Of a stretch of DNA of 43,661 nucleotides, positions 32,152 through 41,681 are shown piece by piece. The stretch is taken from the NCBI GenBank assembly GCA_027024225.1, contig JALVSR010000042.1, forward strand, positions 1 to 43,661, read 5' to 3'. Below the pieces are notes generated by a model. The model was not told where the DNA came from, made no database searches, and saw only the letters and a list, made by a program, of their open reading frames with translations. Numbering within the stretch: position 1 is the stretch's first letter; each line of letters opens with the position of its first letter. This stretch comes from Hyphomicrobiales bacterium (GTDB lineage: Bacteria > Pseudomonadota > Alphaproteobacteria > Rhizobiales > Aestuariivirgaceae). Both the position numbers and the translations under genes were made by a program.

Positions 32152-32175
32152 AGGCCATCCCGTCGGGGGTGGCCT
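32152..32175 (+). terminator. Rho-independent terminator after the 52-aa ORF
   Basis: AGGCCATCC-cgtcgg-GGGTGGCCT followed by TTT. Confidence 0.75.
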
Positions 32176-32393
32176 TTTCAATTTGGGCGTTGGGTCCCTC
32201 TGCCCGAATTGCGAACACGACTGTTCAAATGGGCGTCATGTGCTGGAATGGCGATTGCCATTTCGCTTTTCGACATATAGTATTCGCTGCATGTATATCC
32301 GGCCTTGCGGCTGCGGCTCGCTGGAGGGGAGAGCCTGCGCATTTCACGGCGCAAGCCGGGCCGTCAGCCCATCATGTCGAGGGAGGAATGAAA

Positions 32394-32837
32394 ATGAAAA
32401 TTCGTGAGTTTCTGGATGGTCAGCAGTCCACCGTCGTGGCCTGTCGCCGGGCAGACACCTTGCAGAGCGCGGCCATGCTGCTGCATTCCAATCATATCGG
32501 CGCCATGCCGGTGCTGGACGTGAATGGCAAGCTGGTGGGAATCCTGTCCGAACGAGATATCGTCTCCGCTCTGTCTCAACGGCCGCAGCAGCTGATGCAG
32601 CTCAAGGTGGGCGATGTCATGTCCTCTCCGCCCGTTACATGCAACGAGAACAAGGACATGTGTGACGCCATGCGGGTGATGCTGAGCCACAAGTTCCGCC
32701 ACCTGCCCATCGTGAGCGATAGCGGCGAGCTGAGGGGTATGCTGTCCATTCGCGACTGTCTGGCCATGCAACTGCGGGACAAGGAGCTGGAGGCCAACGT
32801 GCTGCGCGACAGCTTCATCGCCGCGCGTTACAGCTGA
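32394..32837 (+). CDS. Two-CBS-domain protein
   Basis: MKIREFLDGQQSTVVACRRADTLQSAAMLLHSNHIGAMPVLDVNGKLVGILSERDIVSAL...MSSPPVTCNENKDMCDAMRVMLSHKFRHLPIVSDSGELRGMLSIRDCLAM; GGGAGG RBS. Confidence 0.93.
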   Translation: MKIREFLDGQQSTVVACRRADTLQSAAMLLHSNHIGAMPVLDVNGKLVGILSERDIVSALSQRPQQLMQLKVGDVMSSPPVTCNENKDMCDAMRVMLSHKFRHLPIVSDSGELRGMLSIRDCLAMQLRDKELEANVLRDSFIAARYS

Positions 32838-32882
32838 ACGCCAGGAAGAGGCCATCCGGCATCCATCGCGAAACTTCAAGAG

Positions 32883-32903
32883 AGGCCGGCGCAGTGCCGG
32901 CCT
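32883..32903 (+). terminator. Rho-independent terminator after the CBS gene
   Basis: AGGCCGGC-gcagt-GCCGGCCT followed by TTC. Confidence 0.7.
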
Positions 32904-32957
32904 TTCATTATGCGCACCATGTCGCGCGCCGAGCACGCCCATCCTGGAGGCAATCAG

Positions 32958-34316
32958 TCATACTGCCTTGGCATGACGCTGCGGCTTGGGCTGATAGTAG
33001 GCGTCGAACGCGGTGCAGACCGTACGCACGAAAAGGCGCTTGTCTTCCGGCACCTCCACCACGCCGCTCTCCCTGTCAATCCTGCACAGCCCATCGGCCT
33101 CCAACGGCTCCAGTTTCTCATAGGCCTCGTCCAGAATCGCTGGATCAAACCCATGCTCCTGCACGATGGCGCGCGGATCGGCCCGCAGAAAGCACATGAG
33201 CTTTTCGATGATCTCCCCGCGCATGCGGTCTTCCGCCGTTAGCTTCAGTCCGCGGTCGATGGCCAGGCGGCCATCGCAAATGCGCGTGGCCCATTTCGCC
33301 ATGTCGCGGGCGGATTGCGCATAACCTTGTGGCAACGAGGAAATGGCGGAGCAGCCAAACCCGACGAGCGCATCGGCCGGATCCACCGTATAGCCCTGAA
33401 AATTGCGCCGCAACGTGCCTTCGTGCAGCGCGGCGGTCATGGAATCCTCATTGCGCGCGTAATGATCGAGCCCGATGGCTGTATAGCCATGTTGCTTGAG
33501 GGTTTCACCGATGGCGATGGCCTGTTCGTAGCGTTCCTCGATGCCGGGCAGATCCTCGTCGTGAATCATCTTCTGGTGTTTCTTGAACCAGGGCACATGC
33601 GCATAGCCAAACACGGCGATGCGGTCAGGCGCCAGCCCGGCGGCCAGTTTGGCCGATTCCACCACCGATTCCACCGTTTGCCCGGGCAGACCGTACATGA
33701 GGTCGAAATTGATGGCCGTGATGCCGGCCTCGCGCAGGTTGCGCACGCACTCGGCCACCATCTCGTAGGGTTGGATGCGATTCACCAGTTTCTGGACCCG
33801 CTCGTTGAAATCCTGCACACCGAAGCTGCCACGGTTGAAGCCCATTTCCGCCAGGGCAAAAGCCTTCGCGCGGCTGAGCGTGCGCGGATCCATCTCGATG
33901 GCGATTTCGGCATCGTCGGTGAATCCGAACAATTCCCGCACCTTGGCGACGATGCTGCCCAGATCCTCTTCCGTCAGATAGGTGGGCGTGCCGCCGCCGA
34001 AGTGAAAATGCCGCACCCGCCCCTGCGGCCCTTTCAGCATGGGCGCGGTCAGCTCGATTTCGCGCAGAAGGTTTTGGGTATAGCGCGCCGCGCGCTCATA
34101 GGTGTTGGGAATGGTGGTGTGACAGCCACAATACCAGCACATCTGCCGGCAGAAGGGGATGTGCACATACACCGAGAGACTCGCATCCTCGGGCAGTTCA
34201 CCCAGCCAGTTCACCCAGGTTTCCGGCGCGAAATCGCTCGCGAATTGCACCGCCGTAGGATAGCTGGTGTAACGCGGGACATCCTGCAGGGCATATTTTT
34301 TCAGCCGTTCGTCCAT
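32958..34316 (-). CDS. hemN: Oxygen-independent coproporphyrinogen III dehydrogenase
   Basis: RYTSYPTAVQF; radical SAM VYVHIPFCRQMCWYCGCHT; HFHFGGGTPTYL; GVQDFNERVQKLVNRIQP. Confidence 0.95.
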   Translation of the reverse strand: MDERLKKYALQDVPRYTSYPTAVQFASDFAPETWVNWLGELPEDASLSVYVHIPFCRQMCWYCGCHTTIPNTYERAARYTQNLLREIELTAPMLKGPQGRVRHFHFGGGTPTYLTEEDLGSIVAKVRELFGFTDDAEIAIEMDPRTLSRAKAFALAEMGFNRGSFGVQDFNERVQKLVNRIQPYEMVAECVRNLREAGITAINFDLMYGLPGQTVESVVESAKLAAGLAPDRIAVFGYAHVPWFKKHQKMIHDEDLPGIEERYEQAIAIGETLKQHGYTAIGLDHYARNEDSMTAALHEGTLRRNFQGYTVDPADALVGFGCSAISSLPQGYAQSARDMAKWATRICDGRLAIDRGLKLTAEDRMRGEIIEKLMCFLRADPRAIVQEHGFDPAILDEAYEKLEPLEADGLCRIDRESGVVEVPEDKRLFVRTVCTAFDAYYQPKPQRHAKAV

Positions 34317-34405
34317 GGCCTTCTTTCTACTCCGCCCGCTTCACCTCGCCAATGTGCGCGGTGCCGATTTTCCATCATTTAATGCAACACGGCCCGGCGG
34401 CCTCT

Positions 34406-35032
34406 TCAGCTCTCTTCACGCGCCGCCCTCAAGGCCGCCAGCAGTTTTTCGAAGGCTCGCGCGCGATGGCTCATGGCGTGTTTCTTCTCCGGCTCCATCT
34501 CGGCGAAGGTGATGTCATGCCCTTTCGGCACGAAGATGGGATCATAGCCGAACCCCTTCTCGCCCCGTGGCGGCCATACCAGATGCCCGTGCACCTCTCC
34601 GCGGAAGGTTTCCACATTGCCATCGGGCCAGGCCAGCGCCAATGCGCACACGAAATGCGCCTTGCGTTGTTCGGGCGTGGTGGCGCCCTTTTCGCGCAAG
34701 CCCTCCTCGACCTTTTCCATCGCCTTGTAAAAATCCTTCTCCGGCCCGCCCCAGCGCGCCGAATAGATGCCGGGCGCGCCTCCAAGAGCGTCCACGCACA
34801 GTCCCGAATCATCGGCCAGCGCCGGCAGGCGCGCGCCTTCCGCCGCGGCCCTTGCCTTGATGATGGCGTTTTCCTCGAACGTCTTGCCCGTTTCCTCCGG
34901 CTCCGGCAGACCCAGCTCGCCGGCGGAAACCACCTCAAGCCCCAAAGGGCGCAACAAGTCGCCGATTTCGCGCACTTTTCCCGGGTTGTGCGAGGCAATG
35001 ACGATTTTCGATCCCGGTGGCAATGGTTTCAT
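34406..35032 (-). CDS. rdgB: RdgB/HAM1 XTP/dITP pyrophosphatase
   Basis: [65 protein letters not shown]. Confidence 0.95.
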   Translation of the reverse strand: MKPLPPGSKIVIASHNPGKVREIGDLLRPLGLEVVSAGELGLPEPEETGKTFEENAIIKARAAAEGARLPALADDSGLCVDALGGAPGIYSARWGGPEKDFYKAMEKVEEGLREKGATTPEQRKAHFVCALALAWPDGNVETFRGEVHGHLVWPPRGEKGFGYDPIFVPKGHDITFAEMEPEKKHAMSHRARAFEKLLAALRAAREES

Positions 35033-35184
35033 GTGGAGGTGCCTCCCTTCGGACAAGAACGGGATTCTGAAAGAAGCGTTCCAACACGCCGGAAGGGCAG
35101 AGGGTTCCGGCCGATGAAAGGATTGCCGTTTTGAAGCTTCTTGACAATAGGTGCCGGAGGCACGGGGAGGCGATGGCGCGCGGC

Positions 35185-36960
35185 CTATCCTTTTGCCGGG
35201 GCGGCGGGTTCGCCTCTTCGAGCGCTGCGCACCGCCGCCAAAAGGTCATCCGGATCGAACGGCTTGGGCAGGAAGCCATCCATGCCCGCGGCCAGGCAAC
35301 GCTGACGCTCGTCCTCGGAAGAGCCGGCGCTGAGCGCCAGCACCGGCGTGGGCTCGGCCCGCAGGTCACGCTCCAGCTGGCGCAGGGCCTGCGTGGCCTC
35401 CAGCCCGTCCATGCGTGGCATGTGAACGTCCATGAGAATACACGCCGGTTTTTCCAGTGCGCCGCGCAACGCCTGTTTCATCCATTCCAGGGCCAGCGAA
35501 CCATCATCCACGCGCCACACACGATATCCTTCCCGCTCCAGGATGGCGCGGGCGATCTGCGCGTTTACCGTATTATCTTCCGCGATCAGCACCAGTGGTC
35601 CCTTGCGCTCGGAGCGCCTGCCCGCCTTGTGCGCGCGGTGGCTCAAATGCCGCAGCGAGGCCACCGACAATGCGATCCGCTCCGGCGTATGCCCCTTTAC
35701 GAGACGTTCCTCGAAGGTGTTCCGGCGCAGGGGGCGCAGCAGGTATCCGTAAAGATGTTCGTCCTGCAGCAGGTCCTGCAGCCGCAAGCGCTCCTCCGGC
35801 GCCAGCAGCAGCCAGACGCGCGCCATCGGCTCGCCCGTTTCCAGCCGGTAGAGCGCCGCCCGCAGAGTGTCGGCATTGCGGCCATCGACGATGATCTCCG
35901 CGCCGGGATCGGCCAGAAGATCGTGCAACATCTCCGGCGCCACCACCTGCGCCTGGCCGCCATGGGCCTCGATGTAGCGTGCAAGGCTCTTCCGCGCCGG
36001 GCCGGCGGGCGCGACCACCTGAAAGCGCACGCCCCGCAGCGGTCGAGTCAAGGCTTCCTCATCCTTCTCATCGGCTTCCTGTTCGGCTACCGGACGCATG
36101 GGCAGAAAGACATGAAATGTCGCCCCCTTGCCCGGTGCATTGTCCAGCGCCAGCGTGCCCTGCAGGCTCGCCACCAGCTCCCGCACGATGGCCAGGCCCA
36201 GGCCCGCGCCGCCCTCCTGCGCCACGTCATGCGCCGCCTCGCGGGCGAAGGGGGTGAACAGCCGCTCTTCCACTTCTGGCGGCATGCCCGGGCCGGTGTC
36301 CGCCACCACCAGCCGCAGCCCCGCCGCCTCTCGCTCCAGCGAGATGAAGACGCCCCCCCGCCGCGTGAACTTGATGGCATTGCCGGCCAGGTTGAGCAGA
36401 ATTTGCCGCAGGCGCAACTCGTCGCCCAGCCAGCGGCCGCGCACGTCCGGCGCGATGAAACAGGCCATCTCCAGCTCTCGCGCATGGGCTCTGGGAGCCA
36501 GCATTTCCGTGATGTTCTCCACCACCCGGACCGGATCGAAGGGCTGGGAGGCGCAAGGCGCGCCGGCATCGGTGGCGCCCAGCGCGTTGGCCCGGGCCCG
36601 CTCCAGCAGCTCGTCCACCATCGACAACAGCAGGCGGCCGGAGGCATCCAGATTCTGCACGTAGCTGAGCTGTTCGGCATTCAGCGGCGTGTTGCGCAAC
36701 AGCTCCACCAGGCCGATAATGCCATGCAGCGGCGTGCGCAACTCATGGCTGACGATGGCCAGCATGCGGTCGCGGGTGGCGCTGTGTGCCGGCACCTCCG
36801 GGGCTGCGCGGCCGGGCGCGCTACCAGGGGAAGCACGTTCGGAAGGCCGGACGCGATGTTTCCGCCGCGGTCCGGCTCCGGTGCCGCGCCACGCCCGGGC
36901 CAGGCGCGACAACAGTCGACGTGCCAGCGAAAACGGAGGATGGCCGGAATCATGCACCAT
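35185..36960 (-). CDS. Cytosolic hybrid histidine kinase: HisKA-HATPase-degenerate REC-REC
   Basis: H-box [24 protein letters not shown]-box; G-boxes [11 protein letters not shown] and [15 protein letters not shown]-terminal receiver [18 protein letters not shown]...[18 protein letters not shown]...[15 protein letters not shown]. Confidence 0.92.
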   Translation of the reverse strand: MVHDSGHPPFSLARRLLSRLARAWRGTGAGPRRKHRVRPSERASPGSAPGRAAPEVPAHSATRDRMLAIVSHELRTPLHGIIGLVELLRNTPLNAEQLSYVQNLDASGRLLLSMVDELLERARANALGATDAGAPCASQPFDPVRVVENITEMLAPRAHARELEMACFIAPDVRGRWLGDELRLRQILLNLAGNAIKFTRRGGVFISLEREAAGLRLVVADTGPGMPPEVEERLFTPFAREAAHDVAQEGGAGLGLAIVRELVASLQGTLALDNAPGKGATFHVFLPMRPVAEQEADEKDEEALTRPLRGVRFQVVAPAGPARKSLARYIEAHGGQAQVVAPEMLHDLLADPGAEIIVDGRNADTLRAALYRLETGEPMARVWLLLAPEERLRLQDLLQDEHLYGYLLRPLRRNTFEERLVKGHTPERIALSVASLRHLSHRAHKAGRRSERKGPLVLIAEDNTVNAQIARAILEREGYRVWRVDDGSLALEWMKQALRGALEKPACILMDVHMPRMDGLEATQALRQLERDLRAEPTPVLALSAGSSEDERQRCLAAGMDGFLPKPFDPDDLLAAVRSARRGEPAAPAKG

Positions 36961-37361
36961 TTTCGGGTGTCCTTTTTGCCAACATGGAAAGCTGACGATG
37001 CAATCCGCCCGCCAGCCAGGAAAAAAGCGTCCGGTGCGCGGATTCTGTTTTTGCCAGATAAGGAGTAAAGGCCACTTTGGCGCAAAGGGTCGAATTTTAG
37101 GGACCTTGCATGAAAGTGGTCATCGTTCGCGGGAGACATGCATGAGCGTGTGCCGACGAACTGGAAATCGCGCCTTTCATGCCCAAATTCCTGATGGGCA
37201 AGGGCGGTGCGCGGCAGGAAGCTTGTCCTGTCCCGCCCCCGATTGCCGAGAGTGCGGTTGTCATAATTTTGTCGCGCTTGCACGCTTCAAGCAGTAACGT
37301 GTGCAATGCGGCGCACATGCCAAACCGGCATGAACCGGCATAACATGGAAGAAGAGGACCG

Positions 37362-38060
37362 ATGCCGACCATCGCCCTGGTAGATGACGATCGCAACATC
37401 CTCGCTTCGGTGGCCATGGCCTTCGAGGCGGAAGGATTTCGCACCCGCACCTACACCGACGGTGCAGCCGCGCTGGAAGGGCTGCTGGAAGATCCGCCCG
37501 ATATCGCCGTGCTGGACATCAAGATGCCGCGGATGGATGGCATGGAACTGTTGCGCCGGCTGCGGCAGAAAAGCGACATACCGGTAATATTCCTCACGTC
37601 CAAGGACGATGAGATCGACGAGCTTTTCGGTCTGAAGATGGGGGCGGACGATTATATTCGCAAACCCTTTTCACAACGGCTGCTGGTGGAACGTGTGAAG
37701 ACCGTGCTGCGCCGCGCCCGCTCTCGTGCGGAAGGCGATGACGAGGAGTCCGACCGCGTCATTCGCCGCGGGAAGCTGGTGCTGGACCCCGACAGGCACA
37801 TCTGCCTGTGGAATGGCCATTCGGTGACGCTCACGGTGACCGAATTTCTCATTTTCCAGGCGCTCGCCCAGCGTCCGGGAATCGTGAAGACGCGCGAGGC
37901 GCTCATGGACGCGGCCTATGACGACCAGGTTTACGTGGACGACCGCACCATCGATTCCCACATAAAGCGGCTGCGCAAGAAATTCCGCGCCGTCGATCCG
38001 GACTTCAACGCCATCGAGACGCTCTACGGCGTTGGCTACCGGTTTCGCGAGGATGCATGA
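37362..38060 (+). CDS. chvI: OmpR-family response regulator ChvI
   Basis: [38 protein letters not shown]...[63 protein letters not shown]; winged-helix C-terminus. Confidence 0.93.
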   Translation: MPTIALVDDDRNILASVAMAFEAEGFRTRTYTDGAAALEGLLEDPPDIAVLDIKMPRMDGMELLRRLRQKSDIPVIFLTSKDDEIDELFGLKMGADDYIRKPFSQRLLVERVKTVLRRARSRAEGDDEESDRVIRRGKLVLDPDRHICLWNGHSVTLTVTEFLIFQALAQRPGIVKTREALMDAAYDDQVYVDDRTIDSHIKRLRKKFRAVDPDFNAIETLYGVGYRFREDA

Positions 38061-38235
38061 TCCCGCAACAGCGGCCCAACGCCGCCCCGCACCGGCCGGA
38101 ATTCGCATTCTCGCGCAAGCCTGCTATATCTTTCAATGGGTTGTGAAATGGGTGACGAATGATGGCGGAATGCGAGCGGACATGCATGCGTATCGCACCG
38201 CTCTTCGGTCATGAACGGAAACGGGTGCTGCACGC

Positions 38236-40143
38236 ATGAAGGCCACGCTGGCGCGAAAGGCAGAGGAGACGGCGCGCGCCACGCCCGCAGACCAGGCGGC
38301 GGGCGGGGAAACGGAGCACGCCATCCCCGCGGCCGAAAGTGACGCCGCGTCACGCAAGGATGGCGCAAATGCCTTCTCCCGAGCACGACATGCCCCGGCG
38401 AGAGCCGCTCCAGCGGAGGCTTCCAACAAGGAAGAAGGGCAGGCCTTTCCACTGCTCGAGTGGCTGCGCAGGTTGCGCCCCACCAGCTTGCTGGCACGCA
38501 TCGTGCTCACCAACATCCTCGGCCTGCTCATCCTGGTTGGCGGCATTCTGTATTTCAACCAGTCCCGCGAGAGCCTCATCGACGCGCGCGTGGATTCGCT
38601 CATGACCCAGGCGCGCATCATGGCCGCGGCCATCGCCTCGGCCGCCACGGTGGACACCGGAGAGATCATCATCGACCCCGACCGCCTGCTGGCGGAAATG
38701 GGTGATGTCACGGCCTCACCCCCCAAATCGCTGTCCTGGATCATCCGGCCGGACAGGGTGGCGCCCGTGCTGCGGCGAATCACGCGCTCCACCGACACCA
38801 TCGCCCGCGTCTATGATGCGGAAGGGCTGTTGGTGGCCGATTCGCGCAATCTCTACGGCGGTCTGCTGGAACAGGAGGTCCCCGCCCTGCCGGAACAGCA
38901 GCCCGGTTGGTGGGAGCGCTTCTGGCGCTGGTTGGACAAGAAGCTGTTCGCCAACGAATATCCGTTGCAAAAGGACTATACCTTCTCCAACGGCAAGTCC
39001 TTTCCCGAGGTGCGCGCCGCACTCAACGGCGCATCCGTCTCCGTCGTGCGGGTGAACAAGCGGGGCGAAATCATCGTCACCGTGGCGGTGCCCGTCTCGC
39101 GCCAGCATTCGGTGCTCGGCACGCTGTTGCTTTCCACCCGCGGCGGCGAGATCGACGAGGTGCTCCGCGCCGAGCGGCGGCTCATCATCTTCATGTTCCT
39201 GGTGGCGGGCCTGGTGACGCTGCTGCTGTCGGTGTCGCTGGCCTCGCAGGTGGCCGACCCCATCCGGCGGCTGGCCAGGGCGGCGGAAAAGGTGCGCAAG
39301 GGCGTGGACAACCGGGTGGAAATCCCCGATTTCACCAGTCGCAACGACGAAATCGGCCACCTTTCCGGGGCGCTTCGCGACATGACGCAGGCGCTCTACA
39401 AGCGCATCGACGCCATCGAATCCTTCGCCGCGGACGTGGCGCACGAGATCAAGAACCCGCTCACCTCCCTGCGCTCCGCCGTGGAGACGCTGCAATTCGC
39501 CCGCACGAAGGAGCAACGCGACCGGTTGATAGAGGTGGTGACCCAGGACGTGAAGCGGCTCGACCGGCTCATCTCCGACATCTCCGACGCTTCGAGGCTG
39601 GATGCCGAGCTGGCCCGCAGCCATGCCGAGCCGGTGGACGTGGCCGAGCTGTTGCAGACCCTGGCAACGGTCATGAACGAGACCGCGCGCGAGGGCGAGG
39701 CGAAAATAGAGATCGTGCGCGATCCCCTGCCACGCGGTGTGCCGAAAAAGGATGCCTACGTGGTCATGGGGCACGATGTGCGCCTGGCCCAGGTGGTGCG
39801 CAACCTGCTGGCCAACGCCCGTTCCTTCTCGCCGGAGAACGGCGTCATCACCATCCGCCTGCGCCGCCCCCGCCACTTCGTGGAGTTCGCGGTGGAGGAC
39901 CAGGGGCCCGGCATTCCGCCCGAAAACCTCGAGAAGATCTTCCAGCGTTTCTACACCCACCGGCCGGCGCAATTTTTCGGTCAGAATTCCGGCCTCGGAC
40001 TGGCCATTTCGCGCCAGATCGTGGAGGCCCACGGCGGCCGCATCTGGGCGGAAAACATCACCGAGCGCCAGCCTGATGGCAGCGAGGTCATCAAGGGGGC
40101 GCGCCTGGTGGTGCGGCTGCCCCACGCCGCGCACCAGGCGTAA
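38236..40143 (+). CDS. chvG: Sensor histidine kinase ChvG
   Basis: Two TM segments with periplasmic domain, HAMP, H-box ESFAADVAHEIKNPLTSLRSAVETL, and VEDQGPGIPPENLEKIFQRFYTHRP...SGLGLAISRQIVEAHGG. Confidence 0.92.
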   Translation: MKATLARKAEETARATPADQAAGGETEHAIPAAESDAASRKDGANAFSRARHAPARAAPAEASNKEEGQAFPLLEWLRRLRPTSLLARIVLTNILGLLILVGGILYFNQSRESLIDARVDSLMTQARIMAAAIASAATVDTGEIIIDPDRLLAEMGDVTASPPKSLSWIIRPDRVAPVLRRITRSTDTIARVYDAEGLLVADSRNLYGGLLEQEVPALPEQQPGWWERFWRWLDKKLFANEYPLQKDYTFSNGKSFPEVRAALNGASVSVVRVNKRGEIIVTVAVPVSRQHSVLGTLLLSTRGGEIDEVLRAERRLIIFMFLVAGLVTLLLSVSLASQVADPIRRLARAAEKVRKGVDNRVEIPDFTSRNDEIGHLSGALRDMTQALYKRIDAIESFAADVAHEIKNPLTSLRSAVETLQFARTKEQRDRLIEVVTQDVKRLDRLISDISDASRLDAELARSHAEPVDVAELLQTLATVMNETAREGEAKIEIVRDPLPRGVPKKDAYVVMGHDVRLAQVVRNLLANARSFSPENGVITIRLRRPRHFVEFAVEDQGPGIPPENLEKIFQRFYTHRPAQFFGQNSGLGLAISRQIVEAHGGRIWAENITERQPDGSEVIKGARLVVRLPHAAHQA

Positions 40144-40239
40144 GCAAAGGGTTAACCATGCTCCGGCACCATGGCGCGACGGACACACGGCCCATGACGC
40201 CGGCACGATCATGCACACGTCGGCCCTCATGCGAAAGGA

Positions 40240-41667
40240 ATGCTCCCGGGGGTGGCTAGTTGGATTCACATGATGCGCGGTCTTCTTCGGTGGTTGGCGC
40301 CGATGCCGAAGGTCCCTTCCGGCCACCAGGCGCAAGCGCTCGCCCTGGCGTGGTCGCTGGCCCTTCTGGTTCCTGCGGCACATGCGCAACAGCCCGCCAG
40401 CCCCCCTCCGGAGCAACGTCAGCTCGAGCTGCTGAAACAGCGCATCAAGGAAGCCGAAAGGCAGCACCGGAACCTGCGGGAAGAACAGCAGGCGCTGCAA
40501 CGGGAGGCAGCGCGCATTTCCGGCGGGCTGGTGCGCATGGCGGCAAAAATGCAGGCGCTGGAACAACGCCTCTCCCAGGCCGAACGCCGCATTGCCGAGC
40601 TGGAAAGCCAACGCGGCACGTTGATCTCGCGCCTGCACGCGAACCGGGAGGCGATGGCGCATTTGCTGGCGGCCCTGCAACGGCTGCGGCGTGATCCGCC
40701 GCCCCCCTTCGTCACCAGCACCGAGGATGTGCTGAAAGCCGTGCGCAGCGCTCTCATGATGGGAGCGGTTCTGCCCGGTCTGGATGCCCGCGCCCGCAAA
40801 CTGAAGGCCGACCTGGAAAAGCTGGTGCGGCTGGAACGGCAACTGAAGGAAGAACGCCGGCAGCGGGCCCGGGCGCTGGCCCGACTGCGCGAAACGTCCG
40901 GCCGCATGCAAGGCATGCTGCGGCTGAAGGAAGACCTGCTGGCCCGCACCCGTCGGCGTCTGAGCCATCAGGCCCGGCGACTGGCCCGCCTGACCCGTCA
41001 GGCCAGGACGCTGGAAGAGCTGCTGGCGGCGCTGGAGCGCGAGCGTGAACGGCAACGACAGGCCCGCGCGCAACGGGAAAAGACGTTGAAGGCGCAAAGG
41101 GAACAAAAGCCAGAGCGAGAAAAGGCGATGGCCGAGGGCGAGCCGGAGCAGGGAGCGCCCCTCGGCCAGGAACGGAAAAAGGACACGCCCTCCGCCGGCC
41201 TCCGCCGTTTGGCCTTGGCGGATTTCGCCGTCCTCAAGGGGCGGCTGCCGTGGCCTGCGCAGGGGCGCAAGCTGGTGGGGTTTGGACAGAAAACGCCACT
41301 GCTTGGAAAATCGCGCGGCATATATCTCGCCACCCGCCCCGGCGCGGTGGTCACCACTCCGGTCAACGCCCGGGTGGAAATGGCCGGCCGGTTTCGCACA
41401 TATGGCAAACTTGTCATTTTGGAGGTGGGTGGAGGATATCGTATAGTGCTGGCCGGGCTGGCTCGGCTGAACGTGAAAACCGGAGACTGGGTGCGTGCCG
41501 GCGAACCACTGGGGCGGATGGGCGAAAGACCCGCTCCGGCCATTGTCATCGGCAATCGCATTGAACAGGGCCGTCCTATCCTCTACATGGAAATACGACA
41601 TCACGACAGGTTGCGAGATCCGGCCCGTTGGCTCATCCGGTCGCGCAAACAGGCATACAGGCAGTGA
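40240..41667 (+). CDS. EnvC-like murein hydrolase activator (coiled coil + M23/LytM domain)
   Basis: Signal-like N-terminus ending AHAQQ; long coiled coil; degenerate LytM domain GIYLATRPGAVVTTPVNARVEMAGRFRTYGKLVILEVGGGYRIVLAGLARLNVKTGDWVRAGEPLGRMGE. Confidence 0.85.
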   Translation: MLPGVASWIHMMRGLLRWLAPMPKVPSGHQAQALALAWSLALLVPAAHAQQPASPPPEQRQLELLKQRIKEAERQHRNLREEQQALQREAARISGGLVRMAAKMQALEQRLSQAERRIAELESQRGTLISRLHANREAMAHLLAALQRLRRDPPPPFVTSTEDVLKAVRSALMMGAVLPGLDARARKLKADLEKLVRLERQLKEERRQRARALARLRETSGRMQGMLRLKEDLLARTRRRLSHQARRLARLTRQARTLEELLAALERERERQRQARAQREKTLKAQREQKPEREKAMAEGEPEQGAPLGQERKKDTPSAGLRRLALADFAVLKGRLPWPAQGRKLVGFGQKTPLLGKSRGIYLATRPGAVVTTPVNARVEMAGRFRTYGKLVILEVGGGYRIVLAGLARLNVKTGDWVRAGEPLGRMGERPAPAIVIGNRIEQGRPILYMEIRHHDRLRDPARWLIRSRKQAYRQ

Positions 41668-41681
41668 AGCAAGTGGATCAC

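Noticed and set aside
38716-41604. 962-aa minus-strand ORF
   Set aside because: Spans chvG and the M23 gene in antisense; low-complexity composition and no domain signal.
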